From assembly GCA_031308135.1 (NCBI GenBank), contig JAHLJT010008756.1, positions 133,502,949 to 133,566,948 of the forward strand: a DNA stretch of 64,000 bases. Direction: 5' to 3'. Numbering within the stretch: position 1 is the first letter of the stretch; the number at the start of each line of letters is the position of its first letter. The translations under genes and the position numbers were made by a program. Shown here in pieces: positions 21,976 to 33,288 of this stretch. Under the pieces are notes generated by a model, which was not told the origin of the DNA, made no database searches, and was given only the letters and a program-made list of their open reading frames with translations. The DNA is from Acheta domesticus (taxonomy: Eukaryota > Arthropoda > Insecta > Orthoptera > Gryllidae).

Positions 21976-23944
21976 AATAATAATATTAGTTTAAACACAA
22001 TATTACATTGTTGTGTCCACCCAACTAAGGCATGACACTGACGGTGACAAAAGTTAATATATCATCGATTATTAGAATACTGATGTTATAATAGTACTTA
22101 TTACGAAACATATCTTTCTTTCGTAAGGTTTGCCTTAATAATTACCATAGTGGATGAAGTTTATTTCTTAATTTTAAGAATCACATCTAAAACACTATAT
22201 TGTTATTGATTTACACGTATTAGTTTTTAAAACCCATTTAGTTTCAGATATCCAGTAACTTATCTAAATACGATTTACGCAGAAACGGCAATTTTCTTGA
22301 TAAATCCACAAGTATTAGCATCCTTTTCATCATTTCAAAGAATACCAAATTGATATGTACGGCTTGAAAAGAATACGAAGATATTTTCAAATGTCAACCA
22401 ATGCATTACAAAATTATTAATTATTCCTTAAGTAAAGAAAACGCAGGAACTTAATGCTTTATGTGTACCTTGATAGCGCATGCTAGTGAGAGAGACACCA
22501 GATTCAGAAATGCTACTAGTAGCAGGAAAACGACTGCTGAGAAAAACCTCTCAAAATGAACGTAAAACGTAGAACACACACTGCTTAAGAATATCAAATA
22601 AAATACTCTCGTAAATACTGCAATAGATTAAATATTTTTTCCGTTTAGTTAACTAAATATGCTGAATAATTCCAAGAAAAATTGTTGATTATCTCTGTTA
22701 GTAGCGTGTGTGCAATTAAAACTCCACCGTGCAATTAAAACTTCGCAACTACCAATCAGAATTCAGGAAAGAATCAAAATCGTTTAATTAAGATACCATA
22801 ACACAAACGTGGGCAAGGTATTTGGGGTCAGCCATGAAACGTGAACAAAAATGTACACAGATTAAATGTCTACATCGACTACATATAAACAATGAATGAA
22901 TATAACTAAATTGGTGAAGTATACGTTAACTGACTAATGGAATAACATAAAATATTTAACATGAATAAATTAAATATTTTACATGAAAAACATTTGGTCT
23001 TTGCATTACAAATGTAAAAAAATTAATTGTCAATTGTGTGTACCCGTTTTAAAAAGAACGCCAGTAAAACTGTGTCAGAAGTGGTTATTTGGTTTTACTC
23101 TCCAGTGTTTATACATGTTGCATTCTCGCTCATAATACCTATAATATTTGTCTTAACTTCCCCTGAAAAGTAATGTTTTAATGGCTTTGTTAGTTTCTTC
23201 TAATATTTCATCTGGAATAAGTTAATTTTCTTCCATTTCACACATTTCTTTATCCTGTAAGTCACTATAGTGATCATACGTAGGCAATGCATGACCCACT
23301 AAAAAAATAGGCCCTTTTCAGAAGCAATATAACGTCATAAAATGTATGCCTCGAATGGTAAAGGTGTGCTTGGATTTCTCAAAATTTAAATTATTCTCAA
23401 ATGGAAACGAAACAACATTGAACATGCGGATAAAGGAGTATAATTGCACTTGTAAATAATAAAACTCGCTCCTATCGTCGCTCGTTTTCTTGAACATACC
23501 ACTCATGCCATTATGCCCCTCTTTATCCACTCTTTTCGTGAATTACTATTAAGACGTCTTGGTGGGTACTGCATTAACACAGTGTAGAAAAAGCATATAC
23601 CCTGTACATCAGTTCCTCATATACGAGGAATATAAAGTAGATGTGCTAAAACAGCACGTACTTTCTCACCCATATTTTCAGGCAAAATGATGCAAAAGTA
23701 CTCAAATTTTCGAAAAGTTATACATGACCTTATTTCAAAATCTATGTTTAAAGAACTGATTTTATCAAGTGAAAAATTTCTATCTTGAATATTTTAGATG
23801 TAGGGAGACTCCGAAAATATTTTGATCGTTTACAATATTCAAAAAATAAGGCTTTTCAACGAACGTGAGACCTGCACCATTCTATTAAACGTCCTTCACA
23901 TAATCAAACAACAAACTTTAATCAAAAACGATGGAGCCATTCTT
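21976..23944. other. AT-rich intergenic DNA
   Basis: No gene recognised. A minus-strand 70-codon ORF at 23318-23530 has balanced composition; translating on past its stop toward about 23100 gives further frame-interrupted peptide, so it might be a decayed coding remnant. GTGCAATTAAAACT is directly repeated at 22710-22740. Confidence 0.45.
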
Positions 23945-24305
23945 TTGAAAATTTGGTAAATGTCCACGGGATTTAAGTAAAGTACCACCCAAATCAGAAA
24001 TATCAGCTTCAAATCCCTGGGGCCAATTCCCAGATCGGTGAGGAAATATCAGTTTTGGAGAAAATCGGCTGAGCGGTTTAGCCGCTAGCACTCTTCAAAG
24101 GCGGAAAGACAGATAGACTTTTTCCCGTCATTCGATTTTTTGGTATCGAGGACCCACAAACCATGAATTCTGGCTACATCACGTTAATGAGGATTTTTCC
24201 ACTTTTTCGTTACCAGGTAACAAGACTGTTTCTGACGAAAATTCGCTGATTTTTTCCCCCGCAGCATTACGTAACTTTCCCTCTACTCCGCCGGGTGAAA
24301 GTAAA
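23945..24305 (+). repeat. Dispersed family D, copy 1
   Basis: It shares with 31200-31532, 35803-36012 and (inverted) 38545-38858 the ordered landmarks AATGTCC(A/G)(C/T)GGG, AAGTAAAGTACC, GAGCGGTTTAGCCGCTAGC, AGACAGATAGAC, TTCGCTGATTTTTTC, CGCAGCATTACGTAACTTTCCC and GGGTGAAAGTAAA. It is a non-coding, unnamed interspersed repeat, probably a fragment of a larger mobile element, found in both orientations. Confidence 0.75.
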
Positions 24306-25113
24306 GAGTTGATGTTCCATAACGCAAAGCGAGAAGGTTAAATTTTTATTGATGGGAATTCTCTTCCTTGGAGCTTTGCTGTTACGTGAAGACCGCTGTG
24401 TTGTAAGCAGTGATGCACTGAATATTAGAATTGAGCCTGAACGCATGAAATAGGCGGAATAATGCAATTAATTATTTCAATTTGTCAGCCACAATCGAAA
24501 ATCTCTTTTTTTTATTTTTTCTGAGTCCGGGTATCACAAAAACTTACCCACCTCTCAAAGGAACGGAGGCAGCATAGCTTTCTTTGGATTTCAATAACAT
24601 TTCTAAAACGTCCCTTAGGTTCGAAGACGTAAAACATCTTTATTTTCTTATGTTCATTAAAAAGCAAATTTCCAGTACACTAGTACTTTGAAAAACATTA
24701 CGTTGTACAGGATTTAATCTGAAATTGACAAAAGAAACAGAGATGCAGTTTTTAAATTAGTTCCCGTAACATGCACTACAATGTTCTTCAATTTTCAATT
24801 CTGCAGGCATGACAAGAAGATTTTCTCCGATTATCCAAAACAAATTAAAACTTTTAGATTCTTTCAAGAATGGGGCAAAGTAATTTCATTTCGTGCTTTC
24901 TAATTACTGCTGTGAATGTATTGAACAATGATATCCACTGCGTGGGTTTAGCACATTTTTGTCGCGAACAAATTAAAAAAGTACAATAAGAATTTACCAC
25001 CCAAGGCGAGTTTCATTAGGAAGGAATCTCTTGGGCCTCCTGGCGTTCTTCTTTCTCCGAGAGAATATAAACACAGCGATGCGCCGCTGAGAGATGCCGA
25101 GGGGGAAGTCGGG
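24306..25113. other. Unassigned AT-rich DNA
   Basis: No gene recognised. An 89-codon minus ORF at 24948-25217 overlaps the start of the downstream tandem array and is probably fortuitous. Confidence 0.5.
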
Positions 25114-25858
25114 GCGAGAAGCCGTTGCTGGGAACGACTCCACGAGTCAGCAACAGAGAACGAATCATCGAAAACAGCGCTCACAGAACAACGCTCAATA
25201 TATTTCATTCTCATCAAAAAATTAACAAATATGAAACATTATTTATGTATTGAATCTTACTATTACGATTCAATTAGGTAGATTACTTTTTTGAGAAGTG
25301 AGAAGTCCAAGCGAGAAGCCGTTGCTGGGAACGACTCCACGAGTCAGCAACAGGGAACGAATCATCGAAAATAGCGCTCACAGATCAACGCTCAATACAT
25401 TTCTCTCTCGTCAAAACATTAATAAATATGAATCATTTTTAACATGTTGAATCTTACTATTACGATTCAGTTAGGTAATTGACTCTTTCGAAATGCGAGA
25501 AGCCGTTGCTGGGAGCGACTCTACGAGTCAGCAAGAGAACGAATCATCAAAAATAGCGCTCACAGAACAACGCTCAATATATTTCTTTCTCATCAAAAAA
25601 TTAATAAATATGAAATATTATTTACGTATTGAATCTTATCATTAGGATTCAATTAGGTAGATTACTGTTTTGAGAAATGAGAAGCCGTTGCTGGGAACGA
25701 CTCCACGAGTCAGCAACAGAGAACGAATCATCTAAAACAGCGTTCACAGAACAACGCTCAATATATTTCTTTCTCATAAACAAAAATATGAATTATTATT
25801 TACGTATTGAATCTTACTATTATGATTCAGTTGGGTGTATTACATTTTGAGAAAAGGA
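25114..25858 (+). repeat. Four-copy satellite-like tandem array, unit about 182-197 bp
   Basis: GAGAAGCCGTTGCTGGGA occurs at about 25116, 25313, 25497 and 25679, giving periods near 197, 184 and 182 bp. Each unit holds an imperfect palindrome (GTTGCT...GACTC CAC GAGTC AGCAAC), then CAACGCTCAATA, an AT-rich part and TTGAATCTTACTATTACGAT. Units differ by scattered substitutions. Unit length is close to a nucleosome repeat, as in many satellites. Confidence 0.9.
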
Positions 25859-27485
25859 ACCCTTCAATCGTGTTTTAACATTCACATGTTTCTATTACTA
25901 TTTCATGCACTGAATGGATATAATGTCATTTGTCGGCACAGTAATTTATGCATCTGCATGTAACAATATCCTTTATTATATCGACATGACACAACTAACT
26001 CAAGAGCTAACTTGCTAAGTGCGACTGCTTACTATCGGCGCGGCTTATATTTAATAACTTCTTAGAACTGCAGAGAGGAAACACACGCTGTAAAAGTTTA
26101 TAAACCGAAGCTTTAGCCATGTGTCGTTCAATACTTTTCACAATATCTCTTTTTAAAATTAAAATAAAATAAATAAGAAATACATTTTCTTGGATTAGGA
26201 GTATGTATGTATCTTCTTTGGCGCAATTGCCTCTGACGAAGCCTGGGTCTACCAGCGGCGTATCGGCCTTGCGGCCATGGGTTGTGGGGTGTGGTTAGCA
26301 CACAGCCATCCCTACGACGTTTGTGGTCTTCTCAACCTGAGAAGTGGGTTTTCTCTTCTGTCGTAAGACATATTATTACAATATGAGATTAGAAAATTGT
26401 CAAAGGCCATGTGGCCGAGCTTCACAACCAAACGACAATATTCTAATACGGAGTTACGATACGAAATATCGCACAAGGGTTTACAAATATCAACTTTTGT
26501 AATGTAATACAATTTTCGTTCAAATTTCGCTTTTTTTTACAAAAGGGAACAGACTGATGTTGAAAGTAGTTATTAGGAACCATGGATTATTACATCATTT
26601 GTGACCTCACTATTATTTTTACCAAATCGATCTCATTTCTCTAAAGTGTGACTTTGGCTCCCTAAAGTGGAAAAAAATATTTAATGTTCATATTTTATTG
26701 AACCATTGCCTGCCTAATTTTATCACTTATCCTGATGCATCATCAATACAGAACGCAGATGTTAAAACATGAATGGAAGAGCTCGTTATCATTAGAGACC
26801 GGATTTTTATGTAATTACAATTTTTTTGTCTTTCTACTTACCGTTCTCATAATTGTAATCTTGGCAAATCATAGCCAACCTAACAGAATATCGAATTTTT
26901 CCGTTACATAGTTTTACATATTTAGTACTATATTACATATTTTACATATTTCGCTGTTTTCACAAAAAAAATTCTTATTGTATAAATTTTCTTCACTTTT
27001 ATTCCATATTTTTATGAAGAGATGTTTTTTAAATCAGCATTTTTCCTACATTATTGGGGAAATCTAGGTGTCCAAATAATCAGTGACACCGCGTTTTGTG
27101 ATCTGTAACCTTAATTTCCGAGAGAAATTTGCGATAGCCGACGTGTAACACTTCGATGAAGATGCTACAGAGTATGTTTCCTGGTCGTAGATCTCGCGAG
27201 TTTGTGCGATGGCTTCTATTGCGATTTGTCCGGCTGCTAAACGACGGTCCTGGGTTACAATAGAGTAATATTTTACTACTGACGAGAATGTTGTATGCTG
27301 TAAAGCAAGCAGTTTCTCTAAATGTAATTTCTTGCTCTGTAAATGGTTTTAATTACAGAATTTTAATATTAGATATCCTATCCGATTTTACATATTTCTT
27401 ACATATTCTTACCGTTTTCATTACATATTTATGTATATATTTTGACGTTCAATACTACATATTTTTCCGGTCTCTAGTAATCATT
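25859..27485. other. AT-rich intergenic DNA with a small GC-rich patch
   Basis: No gene recognised. At 26205-26345 a mixed-GC patch (GCAATTGCCTCTGACGAAGC, GCGGCCATGGGTTGTGGGG) looks like a fragment of another interspersed repeat but has no second copy here. TTTTACATATTT words recur at 26915-26950 and 27390-27435. Confidence 0.5.
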
Positions 27486-27845
27486 TAAAGCTGAAGGTAA
27501 ACTGCAGCTGCAGCGGAGCAAGCCTCATCTTCGCCTCGTGCGAGTGGCTGAGCCGCTCCCTGCCGGCCGGGTCGACCGGAATGGCCGGCGCGCACGGAAA
27601 TTGCCGAGCGCTGTTTTATAAATTACGCAGATGAATGAAACATTTTGGCCCTCGTTACAACATGATCCACTATGAGCGTTTGATCCGGCCCTCCTAATCC
27701 CAGGAGGATTATTGCGTTTTTGTGAAAGGGAATGTTCAATTGGAGTTCAACAAATACGTTCTACAAATAGACACACCATGAAATGAGGTCGGAGAAAAAA
27801 AATAGGGCCCGTTAATCAGTCGATAATTGACACGTGATGGTGTCA
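27486..27845. promoter_or_regulatory. Candidate regulatory island
   Basis: GC-rich core at 27505-27610 (CTGCCGGCCGGGTCGACCGG, GGCCGGCGCGC) followed by unique AT-mixed text with TTTATAAATTACGCAG, CCTAATCCCAGGAGGATTA, a CCGTTAATCAG site and ACGTGATGG. It is non-repetitive and unlike neighbouring DNA. The composition suggests a conserved non-coding element; this cannot be confirmed without another genome. Confidence 0.3.
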
Positions 27846-27908
27846 TTGACCTCGTTATTGTAATAGCGATTATCTTATTGACTTTACGTCAATTAAAACA
27901 TAAACAAT

Positions 27909-28230
27909 ATTTTTTAAAAATGTCAGCGTTTCGGCTTTAACTAAGCTTTCCTCAGGGCAATTTTTTAAATGAAACGAAAATTCCGTCTGCATCATGTATT
28001 CTGCATCCTCTCGTGCGTGTAGTACAAAGTGATGTCCATGATGGCAGACACGTCATACAGGACTGTCGTTGGACTGGTGAGTCATGAGATCGAAAACATG
28101 ATGCATTATTTGGGAGTGGTGCACGAGGGCGAGCAGAATGCATGATGCAGGCAGAGAGTTCAGTACATTCTGACAAATACCCTGAGGAAGGCTAATGAAA
28201 GCTAAAAGGTTGGCCATTTTTTAAAAGCTA
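27909..28230. mobile_element. Foldback element with about 50-bp inverted ends
   Basis: The left arm (27909-27960: TTTTTAAAAATGTCAGCG, CGGCTTTAACTAAGC, TTTCCTCAGGGC) is complementary with mismatches to the right arm (28175-28230: ATACCCTGAGGAAGGC, TAATGAAAGCTAAAAGG, TTGGCCATTTTTTAAAAGC). The roughly 210-bp centre has no ORF of note. It is either a non-autonomous DNA transposon or two opposed copies of one repeat; superfamily not assigned. Confidence 0.65.
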
Positions 28231-28790
28231 AACCCAATAAGATTATCACCACCGTCAAGTACTGAGATCTTAATATTCTGAATCTTCTCGTTAGAGATGA
28301 ATTGTAAATTAAATATATTTCTGTTAAAATAAAAGTTTTTCTGTCAATATTTCTAATAGTATCAGCAAAATATTCATATTCTGTACACAAATATGCCTCT
28401 CGTTTTTGAAAGACGTTTGCTGTCAAATTTTATATATCTCTCTTCCTTTTCTTTTTCCACCCAGACGCAAGCAGACGAAGAAAGATAAAAGATAATCGTT
28501 AACTGTCTCCTTTGAATCCTTAATTGAGATTGACGTGTTAATATATTTCGGTAGGGTTTATGATCCAAAGACTGTAACTTTTTCATTCTTTTCAGCAAAA
28601 TAATATACATATTCACATGAAGATCAAGACTGCAATAACAGTGGGTTATATTTTTTGGTTTTGTTGCTTAATGTACAGAGATAAAAAAATGTGTATTGTG
28701 TACCTCTTGAGATTCAAGATCCACTGTTAACAAATTTCATGAGATCCAGGTCTGTAACAATCTCTTATTCTGCAGCTTGTCTATTATTGC
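28231..28790. other. Unassigned AT-rich DNA
   Basis: No gene recognised; only short ORFs on the minus strand. Confidence 0.5.
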
Positions 28791-29201
28791 GACTATTCCA
28801 CTCGTGAAATTAAAACCAATAGTGTTTAACTTTACATACAAAATGTCCCAATCAGGGCGGTGTATCTCAAAAAGTTTATCGCTTTTTCTATCCGATTTTT
28901 CTTATCGCCTTTCCCTACTGGCCAATCATAAACTGTGCCTTATCTATCTTAAGAGCCGGTATACATTGATTGCTATGTCGATTTCCAATAAACCGCGAAT
29001 GTATTAACATAATATCTTTGATTTTAACATAGGTTTAAGTTATTTTCAATATTTGGGGCATTTTGGAACTCCGTTGCGCGTAATTTCATTCGTGGAATAG
29101 TCCTATTAAATACCACTCGTACTTTGGAAATTCCGGGATAAATCCCCTTCTTGCTTCTCGAGTCGGGGATTTATCGATAATTTCCAAAGCACTCGTGGTA
29201 T
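28791..29201 (+). repeat. Dispersed family F, copy 1, with terminal hairpin
   Basis: It matches 52397-52762 throughout (AAAACCAATAGTGTTT, GGGCGGTGTATC, AAAAAGTTTATCGCTTTTTC, CCAATCATAAACTGTGCCT). The first 312 bp are bounded by the 11-bp inverted repeat GACTATTCCAC / GTGGAATAGTC (28791-28801 and 29092-29102). Beyond that, TACCACTCGT-ACTTTGGAAATT at 29111 pairs with AATTTCCAAAG-CACTCGTGGTA ending 29200, making a long imperfect hairpin with GC-rich stem parts (ATAAATCCCC / GGGGATTTAT). Non-coding; class unknown. Confidence 0.75.
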
Positions 29202-29254
29202 TATCATTAGTAATATCACGAGAAGTGCTGTGTTACCCATTCTCTCCCATGGGG

Positions 29255-29600
29255 ACGAGCAATGCCTCCTTCTTCAGGCGGTAGAGAGGAAGGTCGCAAA
29301 AATCTACGCACAGATACCTTAGCAGGAAAATACAGGATCTGGAGAAAGCCAAAACATGGTTGCATTTCCACTTGCAATGCAGCAAGTCAAGTTCCTCAAG
29401 CGTCTGGCTGCGGCGACAGCTGGACGAAGCACGGCGCACGCGAGTGTCGCATGCAACACGACACCTGCAACAGGCGCACACGAAGGCCCCATTATGCGGC
29501 GGGTGGAACGGAGCAATTCCAGCAACCACTCGCAACTTTGTGGTTTTCAACATCGGCTGAGAAGCATCAGCTCCCGCAAGGTGTAAGGCTGGATGGGAGT
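29255..29600 (+). other. Mixed-GC open region, possible exon, unassigned
   Basis: Several long open frames overlap on both strands (plus 29262-29669, plus 29356-29586, minus 29233-29553). A TCCTTCTTCAG acceptor-like site precedes GCGGTAGAGAGG near 29279, and CGCAAG followed by GTGTAAG near 29580 is donor-like. The plus-strand 76-codon frame starting at 29356 is Ala/Arg/Ser-rich. No family is recognised and frame choice is undecided, so this could be a small exon or a fragment of an unknown repeat. Confidence 0.2.
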
Positions 29601-31195
29601 ATACGTTTGTTCCTAAAATGCTTCAGATTCTGGAATGTTTCTTTTGATTCCCCTAAAAGTCATCCTTAATAATGAATTTGGTTTTCATTTTATGGTTCTA
29701 GTGAAGTGATATTGTGTCTGTTCGCAATAGAACGAGTGAATGCATGTAACTTGGTAAAATCCGCTGCAAAAAGTTAACATAGCCAGTTGTTCTGGAAGTA
29801 GAGAGCGTTGAGATGTAAATGAAATTATGAGCTTTCATTGAACTAATAATCTAGCGACGGTGCACAATCATTTGTGATTGAGTTTTAGGTACAGTACGCA
29901 TATGTGCATTTCTTAGTAATTTAAAAAGGAAAATGTTAAGGTCAGAATTTTTAAATCTCACGCACATTCTCTATACAGTGTTAGTAAAAACGTCCGCCTG
30001 GAATATTTCCTAAACGGTTCAAGTTATTGAGATGAAAATTTCACAAAACAATTCAGTCATAGGGGCTTATCAGTTATACTTATTACCTTTTTGATAGCAT
30101 ATTCTATTATAAAAATATTGGTTCAACTTCGTTTACTTTTATTTTTTGTTCAATTTAACACTTCACTTTTTTATAATATACTATCTATAACACTTATCGT
30201 ACAAATAACTAATAGATATCTCAGGATAATCTGATATACTATTTATGTTGGTATTTGATTAGTAAGTATATACTCTAACGAGTTTTAGAACAGCAAGCCG
30301 GCAATATAGCAAGTTCACAAGTTCGCGGTGTGGCAGAAGTTGAATCCTCGCGGCCTCTATCATTCACCGGTTCATATTGCCACGAATTAATATGACTAGC
30401 GTATGTTGTTAACTGTAAACGACAATCGACAGCGTGGTACACAAGTATAAATGAGGCAGTCTAAACATCGCGAAAGATGTTCTTCAAGCAGAGAGTGAAT
30501 GATGTAGAGAGTGCAAATCATATATATGTTCCCTCAAGGTACGTCGTTTCTCCTAGGAGGTGAAGTAGAGACGGTTAGAGATTTTAGACCAAATTCTTTT
30601 GCTTACAACATAATTTTAGTCAAATTATTTTGTTTTCTTAAGGTTTAACGAAAACACCGGAAAAAATTGGAGTGTTATATCACAACAAATAACATAGTGA
30701 CAATATATCTATTAATTATGATGTTTCAAGCAAATTGAATGCGCTCTTGACCGGGAATAGGGCTATTTTCACAGTGGAGTAGAAAAAAGTATTTCTGCAT
30801 TCTTGGCCTTTTTCAAATATCTACCGAAAACATTCAAATCAAAGACAACGTTCTCGTTGTGCGAATTGACAAACAACGTTTTTAAACTAATGCTGCTACA
30901 TAATGGCACAGACTTTCCCATATTAGCTTTATATTTCCTTTGGTCTTGGCTAGCTATTCGAACTTGCCACATATTCTTGCCAGCTGCCATCTATCGCCGC
31001 CCAAAGAACATTTTTTTTTTTTTTACATTTTCTTAATTTTTTGATTTCTTAATTGTAGAACGGAAATATTATTTTAACAATACTAAATAATAGTAAAACC
31101 TCGTCCTAAATGGAAATTTATTTCAAAAATTTGGAGCCGTTATGTCACCTTTAAACGTGTATTTTACTCTATTCTTACAAGAAATTTAAAGAAAA
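29601..31195. other. AT-rich intergenic DNA
   Basis: No gene recognised. Complementary short ORFs near 30769-31036 are AT-rich and opposed, and are not credible. Confidence 0.5.
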
Positions 31196-31199
31196 CATT

Positions 31200-31532
31200 T
31201 GGAGCCGTTTTTGAGAAAATTATGAAAATGTCCGTGGGGCTTTATGTAAACTACCCCCAAAAATTAATGAATGTTTTTCAAAATATCAGGCCAGATCGAC
31301 AGGGGTTTATTCAGTTTGGAAAAAATCGTACGCATAGTTTATGCGCTAGTGTTGTTCACATACACCAGACAGACGGACGGACGTTTCGAAAAAAACAACA
31401 CTTTTTCGATATCTGAGACCCCAAAACGTATATTTCCGTTGAAATCTCGAAATCGATTTTCCGCAGCATTACATAATTTTCCCACTACTACGTATATTAC
31501 TCCGTATATATGTATGTATACGGGAAAGTAAA
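31200..31532 (+). repeat. Dispersed family D, copy 2
   Basis: The most complete-looking copy: AAAATGTCCGTGGGGC, TGTAAACTACCCCC, CAGGCCAGATCGACAGG, TTTATGCGCTAGTG, CAGACAGACGGACGG, then CGTTGAAATCTCGAAATCG, CGCAGCATTACATAATTTTCC and ACTCCGTATATATG. It aligns with the minus-strand copy nested in the Harbinger-like element (38545-38858) over nearly its whole length. ORFs on both strands are fortuitous. Confidence 0.8.
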
Positions 31533-33230
31533 AATGAATACGAAAATACAAGCTGCGGTAACAGGGAGTGAGTGAGAAATATAATTTGAAAAATTTTAAA
31601 TGTCTATAGCATCGACTTAAATGAAACTTAAGTGAAGTGACTGGAAGTTTCTCGTGTTTATTCACTATCATACTGCAAAATTTCTCATGACTGGAAACTA
31701 TTTGTGATTGAAGTTTTTAACTTAACAGACTATTTTAAAATATTTGATCACTGTAACAGAGAATATTTCTTAAAATTCACATTGTCACATGTCAGGAGAG
31801 ACTCAGTAGTTGAGCGAGTTGCCCAAAAAAATAAATGGCGTTAATGAAGGTAAATGATGCCGGTTTGTATGTAATTGTAATCTTAAAGTGCGATTGTTTT
31901 AGACATCCCAAGCAGGTGAGAAAATTCCCTGGAAATTTTGTTTTTGAAATGAATTGAAAATCAAAATTCAGATGTATTCAAGACTATATTTTTGTATTCC
32001 AGCATTATGAATGAATGAATTTTATTGGCTTTAACCTTAATTATACGCCATTATACAATTATGTACATCATTCAGATCAATACAGTTGCTCAAAAACAGA
32101 AATTACAAAAACATCATTCATACAGATATTTTTCTCGATAATATTTCTACAACAACCAGTGAAATATAGAGATACAACACAGGAATGACACAATTGTGGA
32201 AACATCTTGGACTTATTTAGTTATTTTATAAGTACCTTTTCATTGAATACACTTTAGATATATAGTCAAATGTGGCATTTGAAAGCTTCCTTTTTCTACT
32301 TGCATTAATTGCAATGCCTTTAAAACGCTCCAAACGGACGTGCTGTTTCCAACAATATAAGAAGCTAAGACTTTACAAAACACGATAATGATTCACCTAC
32401 TTCTTGTATTTCCATAGTATCAAAGTATTACATTGTTCTTATTCTCATTTGGCATACAGGTAATTCTAGACCTAATAAGCGATTGACGATTTTTCGACTT
32501 TTTTAAGAAACATATGTAAACTGTTGGTGTTTTTGTTATAATATTCATTTCTTTAAACTCGATGTATGTCGAATTATAATGCTTACGAGGGTATAGTATT
32601 TCTTTTGCCAAGGGTATATTTTTTTACCAAGACGTACTACACCAATAAATAATCCATTGTTTGCATAAAATATAAGTTTTTTGCGAACGCTTCCCAAATA
32701 TTATACTGTTAAGTCTACCGAAATCTTAGGAATCAATACTGAAATAATTGTTTATACAATTAGTTCATAATATTAAGCTTTACTGCACGAGTACATGTTT
32801 TAAAAACGAGCAACGTTAGGAGCGAGTTTTCAAATTTGTATGAATGCAATAAAGCAACATAAACGAATTGCATACGCTATTTTTTTGTATGACAGCATTA
32901 TAAATTTCTAAGAGACTCAAACTTAATTTTGCCGTACATCTTTCCTGTGATGTCTCGGGTATTTGACATCCATGCGAGAAAACTGAGTTCGGCTGTTCCG
33001 TTTACCTCTACCTTTCCCCGATTCTCTCGCTGCAATTGGCTGAATGTGTGATGAAGCAATCATTCGTGCCGTAAAATCTAATACGTCACCATTTGTGCCG
33101 TAAAACGCCAAATTATGAACGATTTCTTGCAACAGAAAAGGTCGTTTATAATGCTGGAATACAAAAAAATAGTCTTATGACACAATTCATGTCTCACGTA
33201 TTTGGTGATTTCCCTTGATGAGGTACATTG
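31533..33230. other. AT-rich DNA upstream of the SAXO-like gene
   Basis: No gene recognised. At 31990-32060 the text GAATGAATGAATTTTATTGG resembles the 3' end of a retroelement but cannot be assigned. In the last 300 bp before the gene there is no TATA box or RFX X-box obvious by eye; the mixed-GC section at 32985-33120 may hold the promoter or 5' UTR. Confidence 0.4.
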
Positions 33231-33288
33231 ATCGCAAATGATACAGACTCTGTCCTGTTTGGCCGGCAGCCCGCTGCCTCCCGTCGCA

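Noticed and set aside
23318..23530. Minus-strand ORF as a transposase fragment
   Set aside because: No DDE, zinc-finger or other transposase motif could be pointed to; kept only as an unassigned ORF.
25114..25858. Repeats with hairpins read as a CRISPR array
   Set aside because: Units are 180-200 bp, contiguous, without unique spacers or cas genes, and the genome is eukaryotic.
25114..25858. Hammerhead ribozyme in the satellite unit, as in some insect satellites
   Set aside because: The required CTGANGA and GAAA core positions are not present together on either strand around the palindrome.
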